Below are positions 37,964 to 48,149 of a stretch of DNA of 64,000 bases, one piece after another (the first letter of the stretch is position 1; every line of letters starts with the position of its first letter). A program made the translations under genes and the position numbers. This stretch comes from Geodermatophilus normandii (GTDB lineage Bacteria; Actinomycetota; Actinomycetes; Mycobacteriales; Geodermatophilaceae), in NCBI RefSeq assembly GCF_003182485.1, contig NZ_QGTX01000001.1, positions 2,416,001-2,480,000 of the forward strand. The letters run 5' to 3'. Below the pieces are notes generated by a model. That model saw nothing but the letters and a program-made list of their open reading frames with translations, had not been told where the DNA came from and did no database searches.

Positions 37964-38025
37964 GCGAGCGACCTCACCCGCAGCGCGGCCCACGCGCCGC
38001 GCACGGGTGGGACCATGGAGACGCC

Positions 38026-39201
38026 ATGACTGTCCTGCCGCTCGTCCTCGACGCCCCCCGCCGGGGCAAGCCGCCGCGCCACCTCGCCGACCTGACCCGC
38101 GAGGAGGCGCGCGCCGCCGTCTCCGGGATCGGGCAGCCGGCCTTCCGCGCCGACCAGCTCGCCCGGCACTTCTTCCGGGGCACCACCGACCCGGCGCAGA
38201 TGACCGACGTGCCGGCCGCGGTGCGCGAGACGCTGACCGACGCGCTGCTGCCGGGGCTGCTCACGCCGGTCCGCCACCAGTCGGCCGACGGCGGGCGCAC
38301 CCGCAAGACCCTGTGGCGGCTGCACGACGGCGCGCTGGTCGAGAGCGTGCTCATGCGCTATCCCGACCGCGCCACCGTGTGCATCTCCAGCCAGGCCGGC
38401 TGCGGGATGGCCTGCCCGTTCTGCGCCACCGGGCAGCAGGGGCTGACCCGCAACCTCTCCGCGGCCGAGATCATCGGGCAGGCGGTCGCGGCCGCCGCGG
38501 CGATGGCCTCCGGCGAGATCCCCGGCGGCCCGGGCCGGCTGTCCAACGTGGTCTTCATGGGCATGGGCGAGCCGCTGGCCAACTACGCGCGCGTGCGCCG
38601 GACCCTCGACGCGCTGCTGTCCCCCGCCCCCTGGGGTCTCGGCCTGTCGCAGCGGTCGGTCACCGTCTCCACGGTGGGCCTGGTGCCGGCCATCAGGCGG
38701 CTCACCGAGGAGGGCCTCAACGTCACCCTCGCGGTGAGCCTGCACGCCCCCGACGACGAGCTGCGCGACACCCTCGTGCCCATCAACACCCGGCACAAGG
38801 TGGCCGAGGTCGTCGACGCCGCCGACGCCTACGCCGCCCGCACCGGCCGCCGGTACTCGGTGGAGTACGCGCTGATCCGCGACGTCAACGACCAGCCCGA
38901 GCGTGCCGACCTGCTCGGCCGGCTGCTCGCGTCGCGGCTCGCGCACGTCAACCTCATCCCGCTCAACCCGACGCCGGGCAGCCCCTGGGACGCCAGCCCG
39001 CTGCCCGCGCAGCGGGAGTTCGTGGCCCGCCTGCGCGCCCACGGCGTGCCGACGACGGTCCGCGACACCCGTGGCCAGGACATCGACGGCGCCTGCGGCC
39101 AGCTCGCCGCCGCCGACCGTGCCGACGGCGTCCCGACGGTCGCCACGCCCACCCCCGCGCTCGAGGCCCCGGTGGCACTGGGGGCCGAGGCGGACGCGTG
39201 A
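38026..39201 (+). CDS. rlmN: Dual-specificity rRNA/tRNA methyltransferase RlmN
   Basis: 391 aa radical-SAM enzyme methylating C2 of A2503 in 23S rRNA and A37 in some tRNAs. The cluster motif is [24 protein letters not shown] and [13 protein letters not shown] are SAM-binding; the methyl-carrying Cys is expected near the C-terminus (DIDGACGQL). All are present. Core order cdsA-rlmN-dxr is conserved, here spread by inserted genes. Confidence 0.95.
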   Translation: MTVLPLVLDAPRRGKPPRHLADLTREEARAAVSGIGQPAFRADQLARHFFRGTTDPAQMTDVPAAVRETLTDALLPGLLTPVRHQSADGGRTRKTLWRLHDGALVESVLMRYPDRATVCISSQAGCGMACPFCATGQQGLTRNLSAAEIIGQAVAAAAAMASGEIPGGPGRLSNVVFMGMGEPLANYARVRRTLDALLSPAPWGLGLSQRSVTVSTVGLVPAIRRLTEEGLNVTLAVSLHAPDDELRDTLVPINTRHKVAEVVDAADAYAARTGRRYSVEYALIRDVNDQPERADLLGRLLASRLAHVNLIPLNPTPGSPWDASPLPAQREFVARLRAHGVPTTVRDTRGQDIDGACGQLAAADRADGVPTVATPTPALEAPVALGAEADA

Positions 39202-39485
39202 CGTCCGAGCCGCCGGCCGCCGAGGCGCACAGCCACGCCGACGTCTCCGGCGGCTGGCTGCGCGGCGGTCGTCGGCGCCGTGGACGGCCGGGTGACCGAC
39301 ACGGCGCTGGGGAGCCCTCACCGCGGACGGCGGCGGGCTGGGCCGGGTGGTGGCCGGCGCGCTGTCCTCGCGCTCCGCGCCGCGGCCGTGGTGGTCCGCG
39401 GGTCTGCGCCAGCTGCTCGTCGGTGCGGTCGCGGCCGGGGGCGACCTACGCGGTCGGCGCGGCCATCGGCGTCACCGCTGCCTGA
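39198..39485 (+). pseudogene. Decayed VIT/CCC1-family metal transporter remnant
   Basis: GTG 39198 overlaps the rlmN stop and opens [22 protein letters not shown], a typical VIT1/CCC1 N-terminus. The frame then shifts; the next frame reads AVVGAVDGRVTDTAL, matching the first helix (normally like AVFGxxDGLVxNxAL). A second frame gives RSAPRPWWSAGLRQLLVGAV and a third ATYAVGAAIGVTAA plus TGA, matching the C-terminal helices. A functional protein has about 240 residues; here roughly 430 bp of the middle are gone and at least two frameshifts remain. It is clearly non-functional. Confidence 0.75.
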
Positions 39486-39503
39486 GCCGCCACCCCCGGC
39501 GTC

Positions 39504-39824
39504 CTACGGGCGCCAGGCGGTGCGCTTGCGGTGCAGGTCCCACAGCAGGAGGACGACGAGCCCCCCGGCGATGGCGAAGAGGAACACGTCCTCCATGCGG
39601 CCCTCGTGGTTGCCCCACGTGTAGGACAGCATCACCAGCACGGTGAGCCAGCCGGCGATCTGCGGGGCCTTCCGCATGCGGAGGTGCCACCCCCAGTCCT
39701 CGGGGCGCTCCTCCTCGATCGGGTGCTCCCCGGCGCGGACCACGCCCTCCTCGCGGTTGGGCTGGTTGACGCGCGTGGTCAGCGGGTTGTGCTGGCGGAC
39801 CCCGGGGCCGTGCTGCTCGCTCAC
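39504..39824 (-). CDS. DUF2631-like small membrane protein
   Basis: 106 aa. Acidic N-terminal half, then EDWGWHLRMRKAPQIAGW and two hydrophobic segments (AGWLTVLVMLSYTW and DVFLFAIAGGLVVLLLW) separated by GNHEGRMED. The W-G-W-H and GNH-E-G-x-x-ED pattern is that of DUF2631 proteins, found in actinobacteria near dxr. Function unknown. GTG 39824 lies 6 nt after CAGGAT (39831-39836), a leaderless arrangement. Confidence 0.75.
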   Translation of the reverse strand: MSEQHGPGVRQHNPLTTRVNQPNREEGVVRAGEHPIEEERPEDWGWHLRMRKAPQIAGWLTVLVMLSYTWGNHEGRMEDVFLFAIAGGLVVLLLWDLHRKRTAWRP

Positions 39825-39876
39825 GCCCCCATCCTGCCAGCCCGGCCCGCGGGCCACCGGTCGAGGTGGCGGCGCG

Positions 39877-40854
39877 TCACCCGTCGCAGGACAGGCCCGC
39901 CGTGGCGAGGCCGACCGAGGTGTCCGCGGTGGGGTGGCGGGCGAGCGCCGATCCCGTCGGCGGTCCCGCCGGGAGGACGGTGACGGGGCCGAGGTCGGCC
40001 CACGCGAGCTCCGCCAGGTCGGCGAGGGACGTGCCGGGGTCCACGGCGAGGGCGCCGGAGGCCGCCCAGGCCACGGCCTGGAGTCGGTCCGGGCGCACGG
40101 AGGACCCGCGCACCTGCTCGACGAGGGCGGTGAGGACCGTGCCGGCGGCGCCGGCTCGGCCGTCCGGGTCCACCGGCGCGGCCGCCCAGGCCCCGCCCAC
40201 CCGGTGCTCGGGGTGACGGGACCGGACGAGGGCCAGCGCGGTCGCGCCGTCGACGTGCTGGGGGCCGGACCGCTCCAGCAGCAGGCCGGCCGGCTCGTCG
40301 CGCACGGGCTGGGGGACGTCCACGTCGAGACCGCCGGCGGCGTCGACCACGGCGGCGAAACCGGCCAGGTCCACCGTGACCAGGTGGTCGGTGGGGATCC
40401 CGAGCCCGCACAGCGCGTCGACCGTCGCCTGCGCTCCCTCCAGCCAGGTCAGGGCCAGCCGGCCCACCCGGTCGCCGGTCGGCACGACCAGGTCGCGCGG
40501 GACCGCCAGGACCGTCGTCCCCGCGTCCGTCTGGTGGACGACCAGGACGACGTCGGCCCGGCTCCCGGGCACGGCCTCCGGGGTGCCGAAGTGCCCGGGG
40601 TCGGCGCCCCCGGGCAGGTCGGTGCGCGAGTCCAGGCCGACCAGGACCCAGGTGCGGCCGTCGGAGTCGTCGGCGCCCAGGTGGACGGTGACCTCGCCGA
40701 TGCGGGCGGAGAGGACGGCCGCGTCGGTCCCGGCGACGGCGAGCAGCAGCACCAGGACGGCGAGGGTGACACGGGGCCACCGCCGCCTCCCGGGACGTGG
40801 CCGACGCCGGTCAGGCGGGGCCTGACCGGCGTCGGTGTCGCTCGACGTCGTCAC
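39877..40854 (-). CDS. LytR-CpsA-Psr (LCP) family protein
   Basis: 325 aa. A basic cytoplasmic stretch, one TM helix (VTLAVLVLLLAVAGTDAAVL) and the extracellular LCP domain: SRADVVLVVHQ, VLAVPRDLVVP, VDLAGFAAVVDAAGGLDVDVP and ALALVRSRHPEH. LCP enzymes attach wall polymers such as arabinogalactan-like glycans or teichoic acids to peptidoglycan from lipid-linked precursors. The Asp/Arg catalytic pattern is present. GTG start 2 nt after the upstream sortase-substrate gene, so the two are one operon. Confidence 0.85.
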   Translation of the reverse strand: MTTSSDTDAGQAPPDRRRPRPGRRRWPRVTLAVLVLLLAVAGTDAAVLSARIGEVTVHLGADDSDGRTWVLVGLDSRTDLPGGADPGHFGTPEAVPGSRADVVLVVHQTDAGTTVLAVPRDLVVPTGDRVGRLALTWLEGAQATVDALCGLGIPTDHLVTVDLAGFAAVVDAAGGLDVDVPQPVRDEPAGLLLERSGPQHVDGATALALVRSRHPEHRVGGAWAAAPVDPDGRAGAAGTVLTALVEQVRGSSVRPDRLQAVAWAASGALAVDPGTSLADLAELAWADLGPVTVLPAGPPTGSALARHPTADTSVGLATAGLSCDG

Positions 40855-40856
40855 GC

Positions 40857-41828
40857 TCAGGACCGCGGGGCCTCCGGGGACCGGCGACGGGCGAGGAGGA
40901 CCAGGCCGCCGCCCACCGCGAGGACACCGGCGCCCAGGCCCAGCGGCAGGCCGATGCTGGCGCCGGTGTAGGCCAGCTCCGGCGAGGTGCCGGCCGCCGC
41001 GGCGGTCACGGTGAACGACTCCTGGAAGTAGGTGCCCGCGTCCCCGTCGTAGGTGAAGGTGTGCGTTCCCCCCGGGGTCCCGGCAGGCAGGGTGAAGGTC
41101 GCGGTGACCACGCCCTGCGCGTCGGCGGTGAAGACGCCGGCGGTCCACGGGTCGGAGTGCAGGGTGACGGTCACCTCCTCGAACGGCCGGAAGCCGCGGA
41201 GGACCTTGACGACGCGCTGCCCCGGGACGGCGCGGTCACCGGTGGCCACGCCGGTGTCCGGGCTGCTCACCCCGGGGGTGTTGGCGGAGGTGCCGCGGAT
41301 CGTCCCGACCGGCGGGGCCGCGGGCACGGACGACGGCGCGGACGAGGGCGCGGACGAGGGCGCGGACGAGGGCGCGGACGAGGGCGCGGACGACGGGAGC
41401 GGGGCGGTGCTGCCGGCGGCCGAGATGGTGACGGTGACCGGCGGGTAGGTCTGGTCGCCGGTGTACCGGTCGCACCCGACGACCATCTGGTAGGTGCCGG
41501 GGGTGACGTCGACGTGCGTCGTGAGGGTGAGGGTCCACGTGCCGTCCGGGTTCGCCATCGTCCAGCCACCCTGCTCGGCGCTCTCGAACCAGCTGGAGTA
41601 CCTGCCGGCGTAGTGGACGTCGGCGACCGGGTAGGGGGCGCCCGCCGGGGGCAGGCAGCCGGAGCCGGAGATCACGATGTGCTCGCCGACCTCGATGGTC
41701 GCATCGGCGACCGTGGGCGTCGGGAGACCGGCGGCCAGGGCCGACGGCGCCGTGACCAGGCCGGCGGCGGCAGCGCCGGCGGCGAGCCCTGCGACGGCGC
41801 AGAGGCGGAGCGGGGACACGCGGGACAT
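40857..41828 (-). CDS. Secreted protein with LAXTG (class E) sortase sorting signal
   Basis: 323 aa. Signal peptide ([26 protein letters not shown]), then two Ig-like beta-sandwich domains (residues about 35-135 and 190-275) separated by a Ser/Ala/Pro linker with SSAP repeats. The C-terminus is a classical sorting signal: LAYTG (285-289), hydrophobic helix, ARRRS tail. Sortase E would cut at LAYTG and link the protein to the wall. No sortase gene is in this window. The ATG at 41828 is chosen because it gives a normal signal peptide. Confidence 0.85.
   Translation of the reverse strand: MSRVSPLRLCAVAGLAAGAAAAGLVTAPSALAAGLPTPTVADATIEVGEHIVISGSGCLPPAGAPYPVADVHYAGRYSSWFESAEQGGWTMANPDGTWTLTLTTHVDVTPGTYQMVVGCDRYTGDQTYPPVTVTISAAGSTAPLPSSAPSSAPSSAPSSAPSSAPSSVPAAPPVGTIRGTSANTPGVSSPDTGVATGDRAVPGQRVVKVLRGFRPFEEVTVTLHSDPWTAGVFTADAQGVVTATFTLPAGTPGGTHTFTYDGDAGTYFQESFTVTAAAAGTSPELAYTGASIGLPLGLGAGVLAVGGGLVLLARRRSPEAPRS
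41329..41388 (-). repeat. Five 12-bp tandem repeats in the SSAP linker
   Basis: Plus-strand unit GACGAGGGCGCG, four perfect copies at 41341-41388 and one variant at 41329-41340, encoding SSAP on the minus strand. Probably length-variable between strains. Confidence 0.85.
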
Positions 41829-41908
41829 GGGCCCTCCGGGGGCATCGGGGCCCGGTGTCCCCGGGCCGTCGCGACCCACATCGGCACGCTGTCGTTCCGC
41901 TGTAGCCC

Positions 41909-41920
41909 AGATGATCATCT
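41909..41920. promoter_or_regulatory. 12-bp perfect palindrome between divergent wall operon and dxr
   Basis: AGATGATCATCT lies in the 160-bp divergent intergenic region, 81 bp upstream of the secreted-protein gene and 69 bp upstream of dxr. It stands out as AT-rich in GC-rich surroundings. Operator function is a guess. Confidence 0.35.
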
Positions 41921-41988
41921 CGGGTCAGGAGTGGCGCCCGGGGCTGCCGGTGCGTACGTGGCGGAGGGCGGGTTGGCAGGATCGCGGC

Positions 41989-43191
41989 ATGAGCGAGCCG
42001 CGCGAGGTCACCGTGCTGGGCTCCACCGGCTCGATCGGCCGGCAGGCGATCGCCGTCGCCGAGCAGAACCCCGGCCGGCTGCGGATCACCGCGCTGGCCG
42101 CCGGAGGGGGCGACGTCGCCCGGCTGGCCGAGCAGGCGCTGACCCTCGGCGTGCGCACGGTGGCGGTCGCCCGCGCGACCGCGGCCCAGGACCTGCAGCT
42201 GGCCTTCTACGCGGCGGCCTCGCAGCGCGGCTGGGCCAAGGGGGAGTACGCGCTGCCGGAGATCCTCGCCGGCCCCCGTGCTGCCGAGGAGCTGGCCGCC
42301 CGCCGCACCGACGTCGTCCTCAACGGGATCACCGGCTCCATCGGGCTGGGCCCGACGCTGGCCGCGCTGCGGGCCGGCAACGTCGTCGCCCTGGCCAACA
42401 AGGAGTCCCTGGTCGCCGGCGGGGACCTGGTCACCGCCGCGGCCGCGCCCGGCCAGCTCGTGCCGGTGGACTCCGAGCACTCGGCCCTGGCGCAGTGCCT
42501 GCGCGGCGGGCGCAGGAGCGAGGTGGCCCGGCTGGTCCTCACCGCCAGCGGCGGCCCGTTCCGCGGGCGCGCCGCGGCCGACCTCGCCGACGTCACGGTC
42601 GAGCAGGCGCTGGCGCACCCCACCTGGGACATGGGCCCGGTGGTCACGATCAACTCCGCCACCCTGGTCAACAAGGGCCTGGAGCTCATCGAGGCGCACC
42701 TGCTCTTCGGCGTGCCCTACGCCGACATCGACGTCGTGGTGCACCCGCAGTCGATCGTGCACTCGATGGTCACCTTCACCGACGGCGCGACGATCGCCCA
42801 GGCCAGCCCGCCCGACATGCGGCTGCCCATCGCGCTCGCGCTGGCCTGGCCCGACCGGCTGCCGCACGTGCAGCCGGCCCTGGACTGGTCGACGGCGAGC
42901 ACCTGGGAGTTCGCGCCGCTGGACTCCGGGGCCTTCCCGGCGGTGCGGCTCGCCCGCGCGGCGGGTGAGGCCGGCGGCGTCGTCCCGGCGCTGTACAACG
43001 CGGCCAACGAGGAGGCGGTCGCGGCCTTCCTCGCCGGGCGGCTGCGTTTCCCGGACGTCGTCGGTCTCGTCGCGCGTACCCTCGACGACGCGCCGGACCT
43101 CGGCGCGCCCACCTGCGTGGACGACGTGCTGGCCGCCGAGCGCTGGGCCCGGCAGCACGCCCGCGCCGCCCTTGCCGGAGGTCCCAGCTGA
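41989..43191 (+). CDS. dxr: 1-deoxy-D-xylulose 5-phosphate reductoisomerase
   Basis: 400 aa NADPH enzyme, second step of the MEP isoprenoid pathway. NADPH-binding [23 protein letters not shown], metal-binding [36 protein letters not shown] and [10 protein letters not shown] are complete. CAGGAT at 41977-41982 is 6 nt before the ATG with no ribosome site, the best leaderless example here. It forms an operon with rseP; ispG, another MEP gene, follows 2.9 kb later. Confidence 0.96.
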   Translation: MSEPREVTVLGSTGSIGRQAIAVAEQNPGRLRITALAAGGGDVARLAEQALTLGVRTVAVARATAAQDLQLAFYAAASQRGWAKGEYALPEILAGPRAAEELAARRTDVVLNGITGSIGLGPTLAALRAGNVVALANKESLVAGGDLVTAAAAPGQLVPVDSEHSALAQCLRGGRRSEVARLVLTASGGPFRGRAAADLADVTVEQALAHPTWDMGPVVTINSATLVNKGLELIEAHLLFGVPYADIDVVVHPQSIVHSMVTFTDGATIAQASPPDMRLPIALALAWPDRLPHVQPALDWSTASTWEFAPLDSGAFPAVRLARAAGEAGGVVPALYNAANEEAVAAFLAGRLRFPDVVGLVARTLDDAPDLGAPTCVDDVLAAERWARQHARAALAGGPS

Positions 43192-44576
43192 GCACCCTGC
43201 TGACCGTCCTCGGGATCGTCGCGTTCGCGATCGGCCTGCTGTTCAGCATCGGCTTCCACGAGTTCGGCCACTTCTACTGGGCGCGGAAGTTCGGCATGCG
43301 GGTCCCGCAGTTCATGGTCGGCTTCGGGCCCACCCTGTTCTCCCGCCGCCGCGGCGAGACCGAGTACGGCATCAAGGCCATCCCGCTCGGCGGCTACATC
43401 CGCATCGTCGGCATGATCCCGCCGGCCGAGGAGGGCGAGAGCAGGCGCGCCACCCGCATGCGGACGTTCATCGCCGAGGTGCGCGGCCAGGCCCTCGACG
43501 ACGTCCGGCCCAGCGACGCCGGCCGCGTCTTCTACGCCAAGCCCTGGTGGCAGCGCGTGATCGTCATGTTCGCCGGGCCGTTCCACAACCTGGTGCTCGC
43601 GGTCGTCTTCTTCGGCATCACGCTGACGGCGATCGGCACCAACGTCGTCACCACCCAGCTCGACACCGTGCCGGCGTGCGTCGTCCCGGCGGGCGCGGAG
43701 AGCATCGCCGTCGCCGCGGAGCAGGACCGCGACGTCTGCGGCATCCCGATCGTCACCAGCGGCGCCGACGCCGGGCAGCTGTGCGAGGCGGGCACCGCGA
43801 ACTGCGCCGAGCCGGTGCCCAGCCCCGCCGCGGAGGCCGGCCTGCGGCCGGGCGACACGATCGTCGCCGTCGACGGGCAGCAGGTCGACCCCACCGCCTA
43901 CGACAGCTGGACGACGGTGCAGCAGGCGATCCGCGGCTCGGCGGACCAGCCGCTGTCGCTCACCGTCGAGCGCGACGGCGACCGGCGCGAGCTGACCGTC
44001 ACGCCGATCGAGAACGTCGTCGCCACCGACGACGGCGAGGGCACGATGACCGCCGGCTACCTCGGGGTCAGCCCGGTGTTCGGGTTCGCCCGCCAGTCGG
44101 TGACCGAGCTGCCCGGCTACTTCGGCATGGTCGTGTCCCAGTCGGTGCAGCGGCTGCTGGAGATCCCCGAGCGGGTGCCGCAGCTGTTCCGCGCCGCCTT
44201 CCTCGGCGAGGAACGCGACGTCGACGGGCCGATCGGCGTGGTCGGGGTGGGCCGCATCTCCGGCGAGGTGTTCGCCATCCAGGAGTTCAGCGGCGCGGAG
44301 AAGCTGAGCTTCTTCCTCAGCCTGCTGGCCAGCGTGAACATGGTGCTGTTCCTGTTCAACCTGCTGCCGGTCTACCCGCTCGACGGCGGGCACGTGGCCG
44401 GGGCGCTGTACGAGAAGGCGCGCTCGGTGGTCGCCCGCTGGCGCGGCCGCCCCGACCCCGGCCCGTTCGACATCGCCCGGCTGATGCCGGTCGCCTACGT
44501 GGTCGCCGGGTTGTTCATCGCGCTGTCGGGGCTCCTGCTCGTCGCCGACGTCGTCAACCCGATCACCCTGCGGTGA
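43188..44576 (+). CDS. rseP: Site-2 metalloprotease RseP/Rip1 (M50), CTG start
   Basis: 462 aa intramembrane protease that cleaves anti-sigma factors. The HExxH zinc motif FHEFGH is at residues 24-28 in TM1, a PDZ domain ([17 protein letters not shown], about 215-285) in the middle, and [10 protein letters not shown] near the C-terminus holds the third ligand. No ATG, GTG or TTG occurs in frame between the previous in-frame stop and position 43296, which lies beyond HExxH. GGAGG (43177-43181) precedes CTG 43188 by 6 nt and that CTG overlaps the dxr stop (CTGA), so CTG is the likely start. Confidence 0.93.
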   Translation: MSTLLTVLGIVAFAIGLLFSIGFHEFGHFYWARKFGMRVPQFMVGFGPTLFSRRRGETEYGIKAIPLGGYIRIVGMIPPAEEGESRRATRMRTFIAEVRGQALDDVRPSDAGRVFYAKPWWQRVIVMFAGPFHNLVLAVVFFGITLTAIGTNVVTTQLDTVPACVVPAGAESIAVAAEQDRDVCGIPIVTSGADAGQLCEAGTANCAEPVPSPAAEAGLRPGDTIVAVDGQQVDPTAYDSWTTVQQAIRGSADQPLSLTVERDGDRRELTVTPIENVVATDDGEGTMTAGYLGVSPVFGFARQSVTELPGYFGMVVSQSVQRLLEIPERVPQLFRAAFLGEERDVDGPIGVVGVGRISGEVFAIQEFSGAEKLSFFLSLLASVNMVLFLFNLLPVYPLDGGHVAGALYEKARSVVARWRGRPDPGPFDIARLMPVAYVVAGLFIALSGLLLVADVVNPITLR

Positions 44577-45933
44577 ACGGCTCGGGCTCCGCCGGCCGGC
44601 CGGCCGGGGCCACGACAGGCAGGCCCGCCCAGCGCCGGGCGACGCCGAGCACCTCGCCCGGCTCGCCGCTGTAGGCCCAGGGGAACTCGTCGAGCGCCCG
44701 GCCGATCGCCTCGAGGTGCGGCCGGGCGGCGTCCGCGTCGTCGGCGAGCCAGAACGCGTAGGCCACCACGTTGTGCGCGAAGAGCCGGGCACCCGGCTGC
44801 GGTGCACCGTCCGGACCGGCCAGCCACCGCGCCACGCACGCACGGAGCTCGGTGCGAGTCGCGCCCGACGCCATGTGCCGGGCCGCGGCGGCCGGGCCAC
44901 CCCGGCCGGTCTCCAGCTCCAGGTGGTGCTCGACGTGCGCCATCACCGGCAGCAGGCAGACCGCGGAGCCGTCCGGTGCGTCGGCCGCCAGTTCCCGGGC
45001 GGTCCCGAACATGGCCTTCGTCGAGCCCATCCACTTCTCGCACAGCGTCTGCAGGACGGCGAAGGAGCCCTGCACGTGGTGCGGGGCGCGGTCGAACAGG
45101 CCCTGCACCCGCCGCTCGAACTCCTCCTGCGGGACCTGCTGACCGCGGGCCATCTGCACGAGCGTGGCCCAGGGCGACGGGTCCTCCGGCGCCAGCTCGA
45201 CGGCCCGCTCGGCGAGCCGCTCCGCCTGGTCGAGGCCGGTGGCGAACACGCGGAGCTGCTGCTCGCCCGTCTGGTCGGCGTAGGCGGCGCCGCGGGCGGC
45301 CCAGGCGCGCTGCAGCGCGAGCTCCGCGCGGACGGCGTGTACCACCGGGTCGGCGGGGCGGGCGGCGAACCACTCCTCGACCCACTGCGAGTCGTGCACC
45401 GACTCCTGCGCGAGCACCCGGGTCCGCTCGTACCGCACGTCCGCGTCGCCGGTCGCGCCCAGCAGGGCGGCCGCCTGCTGCCACTCGCCGCGGCGGGCGG
45501 CCTGCAGCGCGTGCGCCAGGTCGACGTCGTCACCGACCGGGTCCGGAGCGATGACCTCGTGCGGGGGGAGCTCACCCTCGACCGCGGTGCGGCCGCCGAC
45601 CACGAAGGTGAGGTACCGGGCGAAGCGCGCGCCGGTCAGCACCAGGACACCGCCGGCGCCGGCGAAACCGGCCTGCACCGGCAGGGCGGTGGTCTCGACC
45701 AGTGGCGCGACGACGGCGTACACGAGACCCCAGACGGCGACCAGCGCGGCGGGATAGGCCACGACCAGGCTGATCGCGCGGACCCCGGTGGGGTTGAGGA
45801 GGAACGGCGCGTCCGTGCGGATGCCGGCCAGGCGGCCCAGCCGGCTGCCCGCCAGCACGGACATGAAGAGGAAGAGCAGCACGACGACGACGGCGGTGGA
45901 CGCCACGTTCACGCCGGTGGGGTCGAGGGTCAC
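44563..45933 (-). CDS. Membrane protein with TPR-like cytoplasmic domain, unknown function
   Basis: 456 aa. Three hydrophobic segments near the N-terminus ([42 protein letters not shown], and [25 protein letters not shown]) are followed by a long helical part with repeated Ala/Leu/Glu/Arg helices ([43 protein letters not shown]), TPR-like. No enzyme motif. It is inserted between rseP and ispG, genes usually adjacent. GTG 45933 has TACCGT (45941-45946) 7 nt upstream (leaderless). Its end overlaps rseP by 14 bp. Confidence 0.75.
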   Translation of the reverse strand: MTLDPTGVNVASTAVVVVLLFLFMSVLAGSRLGRLAGIRTDAPFLLNPTGVRAISLVVAYPAALVAVWGLVYAVVAPLVETTALPVQAGFAGAGGVLVLTGARFARYLTFVVGGRTAVEGELPPHEVIAPDPVGDDVDLAHALQAARRGEWQQAAALLGATGDADVRYERTRVLAQESVHDSQWVEEWFAARPADPVVHAVRAELALQRAWAARGAAYADQTGEQQLRVFATGLDQAERLAERAVELAPEDPSPWATLVQMARGQQVPQEEFERRVQGLFDRAPHHVQGSFAVLQTLCEKWMGSTKAMFGTARELAADAPDGSAVCLLPVMAHVEHHLELETGRGGPAAAARHMASGATRTELRACVARWLAGPDGAPQPGARLFAHNVVAYAFWLADDADAARPHLEAIGRALDEFPWAYSGEPGEVLGVARRWAGLPVVAPAGRPAEPEPFTAG

Positions 45934-46051
45934 GCGGCGGACGGTAGGTCGGGATCCCCGCCGCACCGCAGAGCCGCGCCCGGCGGCGCACGTCGGGCGT
46001 CACTCCCGTGACAGCAGCACCGTGCCCCGGGGAACGGGGATACTCGTGTCC

Positions 46052-47224
46052 ATGGCCATCCCCGTCGCTCTCGGCATGCCCGCAGTCGGTGCCTCGGTGC
46101 CCCCGCCCGTCCTGGCACCGCGCCGGAAGACGCGGCAGCTGGACGTCGGCGGCGTGGGCGTCGGCAGCGACTTCCCGGTCAGCGTGCAGTCGATGACGAC
46201 CACCAAGACCGCCGACGTCAACGCCACGCTCCAGCAGATCGCCGAGCTCACCGCCTCGGGCTGCCAGATCGTGCGGGTCGCCGTCCCCGACACCGACGAC
46301 GCCGAGGCGCTGCCCGTCATCGCGAGGAAGTCGCAGATCCCGGTCATCGCCGACATCCACTTCCAGCCGCGCTACGTCTTCGCCGCGATCGACGCCGGCT
46401 GCGCGGCGGTCCGGGTCAACCCCGGCAACATCAAGAAGTTCGACGACAAGGTCGGCGAGATCGCCCGGGCGGCCAAGGGCGCCGGCATCCCGATCCGCAT
46501 CGGCGTCAACGCCGGGTCGCTGGACAAGCGGCTGCTCGCCAAGTACGGCAAGGCCACCCCCGAGGCGCTGGTCGAGTCGGCGCTGTGGGAGTGCTCGCTG
46601 TTCGAGGAGCACGACTTCCGCGACATCAAGATCTCGGTCAAGCACAACGACCCGGTGGTCATGGTGCGCGCCTACGAGCTGCTGGCCGCGCAGTGCGACT
46701 ACCCGCTGCACCTCGGCGTCACCGAGGCCGGTCCCGCCTTCCAGGGCACGATCAAGTCCGCCGTCGCCTTCGGCGCGCTGCTGTCCCAGGGCATCGGCGA
46801 CACCATCCGCGTCTCCCTCTCCGCCCCGCCGGTCGAGGAGGTCAAGGTCGGCACCCAGATCCTGGAGTCGCTGAACCTGCGCCAGCGCGGCCTGGAGATC
46901 GTCAGCTGCCCCTCGTGCGGACGCGCGCAGGTCGACGTCTACAAGCTGGCCAACGAGGTGACCGCCGGCCTCGACGGGCTCGAGGTGCCGCTGCGGGTCG
47001 CGGTCATGGGCTGCGTCGTCAACGGTCCCGGCGAGGCCCGCGAGGCCGACCTGGGCGTGGCCTCGGGCAACGGCAAGGGCCAGATCTTCGTCAAGGGCGA
47101 GGTCGTCAAGACCGTGCCCGAGTCGCTGATCGTCGAGACCCTCATCGAGGAGGCCATGCGCCTCGCCGGCGAGCACACCGCCGACGACGTCCCCTCCGGC
47201 CCGCCCGTCGTCACCGTCGGCTGA
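46052..47224 (+). CDS. ispG: 4-hydroxy-3-methylbut-2-enyl diphosphate synthase IspG (GcpE)
   Basis: 390 aa [4Fe-4S] enzyme of the MEP pathway. N-terminal TIM barrel starts [20 protein letters not shown]; cluster ligands are the Cys pair in SCPSCGR and the Cys in [10 protein letters not shown], with the Glu of GPGEA as fourth ligand. ATG 46052 is favoured because GATACT (46039-46044) lies 7 nt upstream as a leaderless -10; GTG 46046 two codons earlier is an alternative. Confidence 0.95.
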   Translation: MAIPVALGMPAVGASVPPPVLAPRRKTRQLDVGGVGVGSDFPVSVQSMTTTKTADVNATLQQIAELTASGCQIVRVAVPDTDDAEALPVIARKSQIPVIADIHFQPRYVFAAIDAGCAAVRVNPGNIKKFDDKVGEIARAAKGAGIPIRIGVNAGSLDKRLLAKYGKATPEALVESALWECSLFEEHDFRDIKISVKHNDPVVMVRAYELLAAQCDYPLHLGVTEAGPAFQGTIKSAVAFGALLSQGIGDTIRVSLSAPPVEEVKVGTQILESLNLRQRGLEIVSCPSCGRAQVDVYKLANEVTAGLDGLEVPLRVAVMGCVVNGPGEAREADLGVASGNGKGQIFVKGEVVKTVPESLIVETLIEEAMRLAGEHTADDVPSGPPVVTVG

Positions 47225-47251
47225 CCCGGCGCTCTCCACCCCGGCTCCGAC

Positions 47252-48103
47252 GTGCTCCGCTCGCCGACCGCCCGCGTCCTCGACGAGACCGACGAGCCGG
47301 CCGTGCGCCGGCTGCTGGCCGCCGACCCCGTCGCGGCCTGCGTGCTCGCCGGGCGGATCGAGGCGGCCGGCACCGCGCCGGCCTCCCTCGGTGCGCCGCT
47401 GTGGGGGATGGGCAGCGGCCGCGGCCTGGACGCGGTCTGCCTGGCCGGGGCGAACCTCATCCCGTTCGCCGTCCCCGGCGCGGAGCGGGCCGCGGCGGTC
47501 GCGTTCGCCGAGCGGGCCCGCCGGGCCGGTCGCCGCTGCTCGACCATCGTGGGGCCGGCCGCGGCGGTCGAGCCGCTGTGGGAGCTCCTCGAGCCGTCCT
47601 GGGGCCCGGCCCGCGACCACCGTCCCCGGCAGCCGCTGATGGCCATCGAGGGTCCGCCGGCGGTCGCCCCGGAGCCCCGGGTGCGGCCGGTGCGGCCACG
47701 GGAGGTCGACGTGCTGCTGCCCGCGGCGGTGGCCATGTTCACCGAGGAGGTCGGCGTCAGCCCGCTGCGGGTCGACGGCGGCGCCGGCTACCGGGCGCGG
47801 GTCGAGGACCTCGTGCGCGCCGGGCAGTCGCTGGCCTGGATCGAGGACGGCCGCGTGCTGTTCAAGGCCGAGATCGGGGCGGTCTCGCGCGCCGCCTGCC
47901 AGGTGCAGGGCGTGTGGACCGCGCCCGAGTGGCGCGGGCGCGGCATCGGCGCCGCCGGGATGGCCGCCGTCGTGGAGTACGCGCGGACCACCATCGCCCC
48001 GGTGGTCAGCCTCTACGTCAACGACTACAACGCCGCGGCGCGCGCGGTCTACACCCGGGTCGGGTTCCGTGAGGTCGGCCGCTACGCCAGCGTCCTCTTC
48101 TGA
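47252..48103 (+). CDS. GNAT acetyltransferase with DUF4081 domain
   Basis: 283 aa. N-terminal DUF4081 region (LLAADPVAACVLAGRIEAAG to about residue 120) and C-terminal GNAT domain: VQGVWTAPEWRGRGIGAAGMAAVVEYA with the acetyl-CoA loop RGRGIG, and LYVNDYNAAARAVYTRVGFREVGRYASVLF. Conserved beside ispG in actinobacteria; target unknown. GTG start 27 nt after ispG, so coexpressed. Confidence 0.87.
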   Translation: MLRSPTARVLDETDEPAVRRLLAADPVAACVLAGRIEAAGTAPASLGAPLWGMGSGRGLDAVCLAGANLIPFAVPGAERAAAVAFAERARRAGRRCSTIVGPAAAVEPLWELLEPSWGPARDHRPRQPLMAIEGPPAVAPEPRVRPVRPREVDVLLPAAVAMFTEEVGVSPLRVDGGAGYRARVEDLVRAGQSLAWIEDGRVLFKAEIGAVSRAACQVQGVWTAPEWRGRGIGAAGMAAVVEYARTTIAPVVSLYVNDYNAAARAVYTRVGFREVGRYASVLF

Positions 48104-48149
48104 GCCGCCTACCCGGGATCGTCGTCCCGGTCTGACAGGGTGTCCCGAC

